Assembly: GCF_037975245.1 (NCBI RefSeq)
Contig: NC_092571.1
Span: forward strand, 26,178,564 to 26,242,563
DNA from: Apostichopus japonicus
Taxonomy: Eukaryota > Echinodermata > Holothuroidea > Aspidochirotida > Stichopodidae
Reading direction: 5' to 3'
DNA length: 64,000 nucleotides
Positions 1 to 9,700 of the stretch are shown piece after piece. Every line of letters starts with the position of its first letter. The stretch's first letter is position 1. The notes beneath the pieces are model-generated. The model was not told the origin of the DNA, ran no database searches, and was given only the letters and a program-made list of their open reading frames with translations. Made by a program: the position numbers and the translations under genes.

Positions 1-34
1 GTATCACGATTTTCAAGAAATTACATATTGGATG
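1..34 (-). CDS. possible next exon of TNFR-like gene B (runs off the window)
   Basis: On the minus strand a polypyrimidine-poor acceptor (ttattacag) ends at 35, and the following bases stay open in phase 0 to the window edge, reading about 11 residues. Phase 0 agrees with the donor of the membrane exon at 1225. Only 34 bases are visible, so this is weak; the real cytoplasmic exon could lie wholly outside the window. Confidence 0.2.
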
Positions 35-479
35 CTGTAATAAATGCATTATATTCTCTACTGACAATGTTTTCATGTTCAAATACGTAGGTGTAAGATA
101 AGGTATAAAACCTCCCTCAATAATTTTTATTTGCTTCTGTTTCTTTCATTAACTTGTTAATAAATTAATTATTTAATTATAATTAGCATTACTACCAACA
201 TCGCACTGCCGCCGCTGCTTATGCTAGCTTGTGCACGTCTATTGGATCAAACCATATAAATATCCAATTTAGCTATTAAACAGTTTCTTATACTAGTAGG
301 CTACTATCTATTATGCAGGCCCAGGGTTCGCATTAGCCGCGCGATTCGCGCAATTTGATCGCATTTGGAATAAACAATTAGTAAAAAGCCACTTGCGATT
401 ACTATTTTTTAGTTATCCCGTCTATAATCCATAAACATCGCGTAAAATTCCTTGTCAGCCTTTCCTTCTTTGAAATAAA

Positions 480-985
480 CGAATGAATAAATAATAACTA
501 CTTCCACATGGTAGCCTAACACCACACTAAGTCAATGAGAAATCTAGCTAAGCCTAACCATCTGTTTATTTGCTGGAGTTGTGACGCAGTTATAAGACAT
601 CCATGGAATACTTTCGTTATTGCTGTTACGTTCGACCACATGGTTGCCTAACACCACACTAAGTCAATGGGGGTAGTCTAGCCTAGCCATCTGTTTATTA
701 CCTGAAATTGTGACGCAGTTATAAAATGCTTTTGTTATTGCTGTTATCTTGGAACACATGGTAGCCTAACAACACACTAAGTCAATGGGAAATCAGCCTA
801 ACCATCGGTTTGCAATTTTTTTTTTTAAACAATCACACTTTGCGTATGATTCGGGTAATAAATTAGGAACCGGGTAGTATCGCGTCGAGCGGGCCCCTTC
901 GTTATTGCTGTTATCTTCGACCAAATTGTAGCCTAACACCACACTAAGTCAATGGGAAATCTGCCTAACCGTCGGTTTGCCAATT
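480..985 (+). repeat. degenerate tandem repeat, four copies
   Basis: The block around 'gcctaacaccacactaagtc' recurs near 515, 647, 766 and 928, at spacings of about 118-163 bases. Each copy is followed by a similar stretch ending in a 'ctgtttatt' or poly-T segment. It lies downstream of the gene B membrane exon, where no coding signal is seen. Confidence 0.6.
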
Positions 986-1088
986 TTTTTTTTTTTTTTT
1001 TAAATCACACTTTGCTTAGGATTCAGGTTATAAATTAGGAACCGGGTAGCATCGTGTCGGGCGGGTACCCGGATAACCCGTGCAAACA

Positions 1089-1090
<2 letters not shown>

Positions 1091-1140
<50 letters not shown>
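1091..1140. repeat. (TA)n microsatellite
   Basis: About 25 uninterrupted TA dinucleotides. It lies roughly 85 bases downstream, on the minus strand, of the membrane exon donor of gene B. Confidence 0.95.
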
Positions 1141-1143
<3 letters not shown>

Positions 1144-1224
1144 AAGTCATTGGTTTTGTACAATTTAATGCAATAAATTACATAGAAAAAAAACCAAAAA
1201 TTGAAGTTATTAAGCTGAAGTTAC

Positions 1225-1361
1225 CTTGAAGAACTCTCTATTTGGCTCCATGCAGTTCTGTGTCCAACTAGTGTAACAATTGCCGATTAAAAATCCAATG
1301 GATAATGCAATAATTGCAACGATGATCACCAAAAGCCACATGTACCACTGTATGCAAGTAC
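1225..1361 (-). CDS. gene B exon 7: membrane span
   Basis: Acceptor cacacag, donor AAG|gtaact. It enters in phase 1 and leaves in phase 0, encoding residues 153-198. Q-W-Y-M-W leads into a run of Ile, Val, Leu and Ala (about 159-179), then N-C-Y-T-S-W. A retained intron would stop after five more codons, giving a receptor almost without a tail. Confidence 0.78.
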
Positions 1362-4300
1362 CTGTGTGACAAGATGATTACCAAGAAATTTGTTGTTAAA
1401 AGCCTACAGTTCTGTAGGCATCGAACAATAACTTAGTAGCACGTTTTGCTTCATGTTACATACTGTGAAGAATTGGAATTTGCAGACCAAACAATTATCT
1501 TGGAACATAACTTTGGGGCTTGGTCCCATTGATCACACTCAGGAGGAGACCCACAGCGGGCCTCTGGATCACACACCAATATGGCTTTGCGACACTGCTT
1601 GCGGCACCAGTTTGCACATCTCAGAATTCTGTGCACATTCCCAAATGTTTCTCTCATTTTGCTGTGCCCTCAATGTCCATATGTCTGGCCACACCACTGA
1701 GCTAGATAACACATCTGTCTTTCTGATGGAAACATTTTAATGTGTTGTACAGTAATTTACTATATTTTTGTTCCCAAACTTTGCATACTGTGAGTATGTA
1801 GTTGCACTGATCGACATTATACAGTAGTTGCCATGTTTGAAGGTCAAAGTGCAATCACTTTCTAAAATGCAATTTTCAATCTACACAGCTAAAATTGATA
1901 CGGTGAAAGAATTGTAGGAAACCTCAAATTTGTATTTTGTGGCACTTTCGTGAACTATTTCAATCATTTAACGGAATTCCATAGACAACTTTTCATGTAT
2001 ATATATGCAGTGGCGTAGGAAGGTACTTTTGAGTGGGGGGGCTGAAGACTGATGGCCGGCCCGGGGAGGGGTCTAAGGGGAGGGGGTGTCCCCCTCCCCT
2101 TTGGAATTTTTTTAAATTTCCAGGTGGCCTCAGATGCAATTTGGTGCAATATAGCACACTTCAACACCCACTCCATTTTGTAAAGAATTTTGCACTTTCA
2201 CCTGGCCTTAGATGCAATTTGGTGCTTCAAATGAGATTTTTTTCTCATTTGGAAATGAAAATGGGGTTTTCTGACTTGCGGAACGGGGGGGGGGGGGGGC
2301 GGAACGATACTTCCGCCCCCCATATTTTTCACTGGGGGGCTGATGCCCCCCTGGTTCCTACGCCCTTGTATATATGTACCCAAAGTGAGGGACGTTTTCC
2401 TTTGCTTTGAGCATTTTGACATTTACAAGACTTACAAAGCTATCTCAGTCTGCAGGAATGTGATCAAGCCATCAATGAAGAAGTCACACAGTGATAAGGG
2501 ACATAATTTAATGTAGTGCAACATCATTGAGATCACCAAAATTTAAATTGTCCTCTAGAAGAACACTCTTAACATCACACAGTTAACCTTTACCACCATA
2601 AGTGTCACAGCATATCATGATATCAAAGATGAAACGTGAAACACACAAAAATAACCAACCACAAGAGAAAAGAGAGAGAAAAGAGAAAAAACCACACTGA
2701 ATTGGTCCACATCCTAACCTCAACTTTATGGTTCCATGGTATAGCACACAAATGGGTTTAAGTCAAGGCAGGTAACAAGGTCAGACATCTAATGAATCTG
2801 AGGGCAGCCATGTAATGAATCTGAGGGTACCATGTAATGAATCTGAGGGTACCATGTAATGAATCTGAGGGTACCATCTAATGAACCTGAGGGTACCATG
2901 TAATGAATCTGAGGGTACCATCTAATGAACCTGAGGGTACCATGTAATGAAACTGAGGGTACCATGTAATGAATCTGAGGGTACCATCTAATGAATCTGA
3001 GGGTGCCATGTAATGAATCTGAGGGTACCATCTAATGAATCTGAGGGTGCCATTTATGAATCTGAGTGTGCCATGTAATGAATCTGAGGGTTCCATCTAA
3101 TGAGTCTGAGGGTACCATCTAATGAATCTGAGGGTACCATCTTATGAATCTAAAGGTACCATCTAATGAATCTGAGGGTACAATTTAATGAATCTGAGGG
3201 TGCCATGTAATGAATCTGAGGGCACCATGTAATGAATCTGAGGGTACCATCTAATGAATCTGAGGGTACCATCTAATGAATCTGAGGGTACAATGTAATG
3301 AATCTGAGGGTGCCATGTAATGAATCTGAGGGCACCATGTAATGAATCTGAGGGTGCCATGTAATGAATCTAAGGGTACCATCCCCTAATGAATCTGAGG
3401 GTACCATCTGATGAATCTGAGGGTACCATGTAATGAATATGAGGGTACCATGTAATGAATCTGAGGGTACCATCTAATGAATCTGAGGGTTCCATCTAAT
3501 TAGTCTGAGGGTACCATCTAATGAATCTGAGGGTACCATCCCCTAATGAATCTGAGGGTACCATCCCCTAATGAATCTGAGGGTACCATCTAATGAATCT
3601 GAGGGTACCATCTAATGAATCTGAGGGTACAATGTAATGAATCTGAGTGCGCCATGTAATGAATCTGAGGGCACCATGTAATGAATCTGAGGGTGCCATG
3701 TAATGAATCTAAGGGTGCCATCCCCTAATGAATCTGAGGTTACCATCTAATGAATCTGAGGGTACCATGTAATGAATATGAGGGTACCATCCCCTTATGA
3801 ATCTGAGGGTACCATCTAATGAGTCTGAGGTTACCATCTAATGAATATGAGGGTACCATCCCCTACTGAATCTGAGGGTACCATCTAATGAATCTGAAGG
3901 TACCATCTAATGATACTTTGACACTACATTACTACACTTTAACATCCAACCTATGCAGTTCATTCACTGCAAAATAGTTACTTAATTTCATGTCACTTCA
4001 CTAAGTGTGCAGCAACTCCAGTCCAGCTATTATGGCAGTTAACAGGTATGCTGTATTTGTCCCCAAATATGCTAGATATTCAAATATGGTCACCTTTGGT
4101 CAAAATTCTTAACCTGTTTTAATAACAAGCTTCAAGGAAATTTTCCTCACTGTTTCATTCAGTCATTTGTGTTCTTAAAGATGTCTGAGAACAATTTGGA
4201 GAGTAAAGACCTCCAGGAAAGTAATTTTTGAAAATTTCTAGCGATTATAACGTGCTATAATTTGGGGCCTATACTGACTACCGTTAAGGATTGGTAGTTA

Positions 4301-6730
4301 TATAATTGTTAACTGAGGAGAGAGGTGATGGGGTTAGACGATGGTAAGATATGAGGAAAGGGTTATTGGGGGGGTGAGGAAGAATTGGTGAGAACTAATT
4401 GGAAAACAAAGACCAGGGGATACGTTTTTCCACTGCAAACTTTCACGTTTTTCTAGTTTTACATTAAACGTGCTCAAACAGACTAAGGACCATGCAGCAG
4501 CACTGAAAATATTGCAGAGCTGGGATGAGTGTAATGTGGTGTGGAACGTGCCCTATATAAATAATGCCATGTGCAAATCGCAAAGTTATTAGTGACAACC
4601 CATACAGAATAGAGTTATGTGTTAGAAATGTGAAACCATGAAACAGTACCATAAAAGTCAGTGAGAGTGGTTGTGATGTGTCAGATGGCTTTCCTATGCA
4701 ATTGAATATTTACCCACAAGGCAGTCAGTTTTCCTGTGCAATGGGTTTCTTCGGCTAATAATTTAAAGAGAGGCAATGAGGGGAATGCATCATTTACATG
4801 TGTACTTTGCAGGCTCTCTTATGAGGTGAAAGCTGCAGATCAACATTGAAGTGAGAAGAAGCATCAAATGGGTACCTAGATATTTAATCTCAATGCCCAA
4901 AGGCACTGTTGGACGTATCATATGTACAGTAATATGGAAAGGAACTGTACATGGGAAATATCATATATTATGTGGGGTGGAGCATGGCAGCCAATTAACA
5001 AACATGACCTTTTTCTCTGCATCACTAAGAGGCTGTCAAACTGATGGATGACTGATTTCTTCTTATAGATCTAATACCTGCAGTACAACTGAACCTAAAA
5101 TATATGGACATGTTTGAATCTGCAGCCACCTAAGCACTTATGGGGTAACAAATGGGTACACAAATAGCACCACAACCAACAAAGAAAAGTTTGACACATA
5201 CCCCAGGACAGAAATTAGAGTACTGACCTTCCAACTTACACTTGGTATAAAATAACACCAATGAACAGCAAATGGATGAGAAATGTAGTCAAATTCATTG
5301 AAAACTTTTACAACTTGATCAACATGGGTTGTCCCATCAGACAGATTGTCTGTCTACTAACTGAATCACTTCTTGACAAACCCACTAGCATGAAATGGAA
5401 ATCATAAATAATAATGATAATCATGATACAAGCAAATTACCTCTGAATTTTCGCTTCACATACAGTATCTCCATGAATTGATGATTGATGGGAACTTTTT
5501 GTCAGAGAATACAACAGAATACATTTATTTACATGTGTATATGGGCCTTTACACAGTAAACCAACACGAAAATCAACACATGCAGTTTTCAGTATTGAAA
5601 TTGGTATTTTCTTTGTTCTATTAGGATGAGTGTTAGTTATTTGAAGCAGAGAGATAGCATAGAAAGTTTCAACATCCTACTTGAATTTTGAAATTTTGGT
5701 CCATTGGAATCCTATGGGAAAAATAACGGGCGAACATTGACATACACCAGAAATATATAACGGTTGTAACACATTGACATACATCACATGGCAGGCAATT
5801 TTTCATAAAGTTTAAAACATATATAGTCTTGGACATTTTCCTATTATGGCATATACAGTCATACCTGCCACACAACCAAATGAGAGCAATAGGTGATGCA
5901 TATCAGGCTTAGTAGCGCATGAAATAGGTAACGGTCGAACAGTATGTCAAAAATGTTCAACCGTTATAAATGTACCACAAAAAATTGCGAAACTCAAAAA
6001 GTATACAGTGCATGTAGTTCCTTTTGTGTAAACAGATTCCTACCATGAAATAGTTTATAAAAACCATGTAAACTTCATTTGATGATGCACATGGGGGTAT
6101 AGTGGTATGTTTGAAAAAGATTGACATACACATGAGTTACATTTTTGTATGTCAAACTTCTTAAAATTTGCCACCTGTGCCCCATGTGCACCAAAAAATG
6201 TTTTCAGTGTTTATATAAACCACTACTGGCTAAGATTCTGAGTGCAGTAACGTGGATCATATACATTTCAAATCTTTTGAGTTATGCCATTTTTTAACAT
6301 AAACTTATAACGGTCGAACATTTTTTACATGTTCCCCCGTTATCTATTTCATGCTGTACTGAGCGTGATATATACATCATATATTACTCTAATTTGGTTG
6401 TGAGTTAGACATGACTGTATGACATCATAGGGAAAGGTCAAAGACTAAGTATGTTTCAAACTTTATGAAAAATTGCCATCTATGTGATGTATGTCAATGT
6501 TTTGCAACCGTTGTATTTTCTTGCAATGTTCAACCGTTATTTTGCTATAGGATTCTAATGGGCCATTTTTTCAAAATTCAAGTCGGAAGTTGAAACTTTT
6601 TACTCTAGCTCTTTGCTTCAAATGAGTAATATTGAACATTACAGAACATTGGAAATATCAATTTCGTGGTGGAAAACCTCTATGTTATCATTTCGTGTTG
6701 GTTTACTTTGTATTTGCCCACATATATATA

Positions 6731-6768
<38 letters not shown>

Positions 6769-9700
6769 ATAGTGAATATCAACAATCATCAATATATCTA
6801 TAGTGAATATTATCGACGATAATCAACATATATATCATGAATATCATCAATAATCAATATATCTAGAGGTGTGAGTAACAAATATAACTTACACTCAGTC
6901 AAAGGTTCAAGCACAAAATGAAAGGAAACAATTCATAGTTAAACATTTCACCTGGAGGTCCACTGGAGTTTTTGGATGTGGGATTTGGCAGGTCATCTGG
7001 TGTCGGAGAGGTAGACCCTTCTGTGTAGGGTTTATGCTTCTTGGATTCAGAAGGAGTAGGAGAATCAATTATCAGCTGTGGATCTGGGGATGAAGAAGTT
7101 GGAGAGTGAGGGGTGCAAAACTTTTGCAACCAATCTTAAAAATTGCCAACCAATCTTAAAAATTGGTTGTTAGCAAATCTTACTCCAAAATGTCTTCCTA
7201 ATCTCCTCCGCCCCACCCCCCCCACCCCACCCCACCCCAACATGTAAAGTCAGATTGAATGACCCAAGAGTCACACCCTTTGTTGTCTTAGTGGGTTATC
7301 CTGAATCTGCCTTGGTTATAGTAGATCAATAGAAAGTACCACTAACAGAGATTGCCATTATTATGCACTGTAAGACAAACTTATCTCATGTCAAACACCT
7401 CTTGTTTCCATTCCATTAAAAAAAAAAAAGTTATGGACAAAATAAGCATCATTAAGAAAAATCAAATGGGTGGAATATTTTAGTGGTGTCCTGTAAGCTG
7501 GCATGTAGGGGTCCAGCTGTAAAAGTTATGTTTCTTTCTAAGTGTTCGCAAAGGAATCTGTAAAAGTAAGTGGGCCTGACGTTTCGATCCTAGCAGGACC
7601 TTCTTCAGAGGCTGAATGAAACTTTCTCTTACACAGGCTTTTTAGTGGATAAAGCAGTTTGCCAACAGTTTTGTTTTATTTGTTCTTAAAAAGAGAAAGC
7701 ATGGATCAAAGGCCCCTATCAAATTTATAAGCTAAACATAATGGTTGAGTGTGCAACTACTTGATCAAACTGGTATTTTGGACAATTCTGACAATTTAAT
7801 CTGATTTATCTGAAAGAATGCATCACCTCACCTGTGGCAGGTGGGGAGTCAGTACAGATTCTGTCATTTGTCGCGTCTCCAGGATATGAAATCTGACAAG
7901 AATAAAATTATCAAGAGAAGATATTAATGAATGATAATACAGCAATAATTCTTAAATACCCCTGAGCTACCCCTTCAAGCCCCCTAGCTACACCATCAAA
8001 TATATGTTTTTACAGGATTAATACTGTAGGTCAACAGAAAGTTAGAATTCCTTTTGAGCACTACATTTCTAACCTGTACTTTGAATTTCCAAATCACTGT
8101 CTTCAATTGTAAGAAGGATTTTATATCATTTCAGTTTGTTTGTAACTATTACACTTTATTGTCATACCTATGACCATAGGCGTAGGAGGCGGGGGGGGGG
8201 CTGGGGTGGCTGCAGCCCCCCAACCAAAACTTTTGGTGAAAATTTGGGCAATATGATGAGAATTTTTCGGGCACCTACTGTACTGAAAGAAAAATAATTT
8301 GCAATGTGATTTTCAATGGTTAAACTGATATTATAATGATCATTATTATTGTAACGACTTCCCCAATCATCATAACCAATATGGAAGTGTAATAACATGG
8401 CAAATGATTGTATGTTATTGGTATGTGATGTAATAACTGATGCATGCCTATATGATATGCACATTAACATGTTGTACGCGCGCTGATTGCGCAAAAAATT
8501 TTGGTTATACTTTTCGGGTAGGTGGTTACAGCCCCACCAAATCAAATTGGGCTCCTATGCCTATGACTCATCTTCCAAGAAGGTGACGGTCAATGGGTCA
8601 CTGACACTACACTTGGCCTGTAGGTACTGTAGGGTGCAGACCACTGATATGGCATAATGTGGCATACTCCAATTGGAGTCTACTGTATATCAATCAGGAA
8701 AAGTGCCAAAATGCAGAAGGAGAACATCTTTGCTGATATATATTAACAATTAGCATCTGTTTTCTTCTTTTGTGGCTTGCATGTTGAAGAGCATGAATGG
8801 AAGTACATGTGGTGCAAAAATTGGGTCGATGGAGGCAATTTTATTCCCCTTTAAGCTTGTCAGAAGCAGCATACAAAAATTGTTTACTAATGAGTGAAGA
8901 GGTTTGTTTATTAGCGATGAAAAGTTCAGGCTCTCCACAGTCATGATATGGAAAACTGAGGGTGCCTTGAAAGGCCAACTTGTCAGCTATCCAGTGATGG
9001 GTAGCATTTAGCTAACTACAGTGAAAACTGCTATCTAGACAGACCACATTACTCTTGTGCTCGAGTGTGTCAGTCAATGGGGCTTTTAAATCGGTATATG
9101 CTACTACAAACATGGAGTGCACAGAACTAGGTATATACACATATAGTAGTCTATGGGTTTTGGAAAAAGGTTGTTTTGATATCTTAGAGAGACTCAGATG
9201 TTTATCATGTACCTGTAATGGTTAGAACTAAATCTCCTCTACAGTAAAAAAAAACTGAATCAAGATGAAATGGTGACTGTTAAGGACAGTCTGCAGTGAC
9301 AAAGGTTGCAGCTGTGGCCATACAAGCCCAATTTGATTGGGGGGGGAGGGGGTGTAACAATTTTTGCGAAAAATGTAACCAATATGGAAGGACGTACTGG
9401 CAAGATCCCCAGCACCTTTGTTCAAATTCAAATTCGTGAAGGAATGCCAAAAGTGATACTACAAATATATTACTGCAAATATCATTGCATACATTGTCTT
9501 GGACAGACAAAGAAAGCACAGAGTGCGAACTGTGTCAAAACTCCACAACATCATTATCGGATTAGTCGGGCAAGGTTAGAATGTAGTCTAATATACCTTA
9601 GAAGGCTCTCACCAACCACACAAAATTATTGGTGCTTTTTTTTGGTTTTTTGTACAGTGCCCGATACAATATCAGCATATCTCCAGAATTTTCACAGAAA

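Noticed and set aside
1451..1657. Cysteine-rich minus-strand frame (C-A-N-W-C-R-K-Q-C, later C-G-S-P-P-E-C) between the stalk and membrane exons of gene B
   Set aside because: The only nearby acceptor puts the frame in phase 2, while the neighbouring exons need phase 1, and no donor follows in frame. Exons 6 and 7 join correctly without it.
2789..3473. Four long minus-strand frames with repeating Y-M-V-P-S-D-S-L-H-G-T-L-R-F-I type peptides
   Set aside because: They are translations of the 22-bp minisatellite, whose unit lacks stops in this sense.
2786..3914. CRISPR array
   Set aside because: The units are contiguous with no unique spacers and the genome is eukaryotic.
8168..8545. 125-codon minus-strand frame
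   Set aside because: It coincides with the MITE at 8175-8565; related frames appear by chance in other copies.
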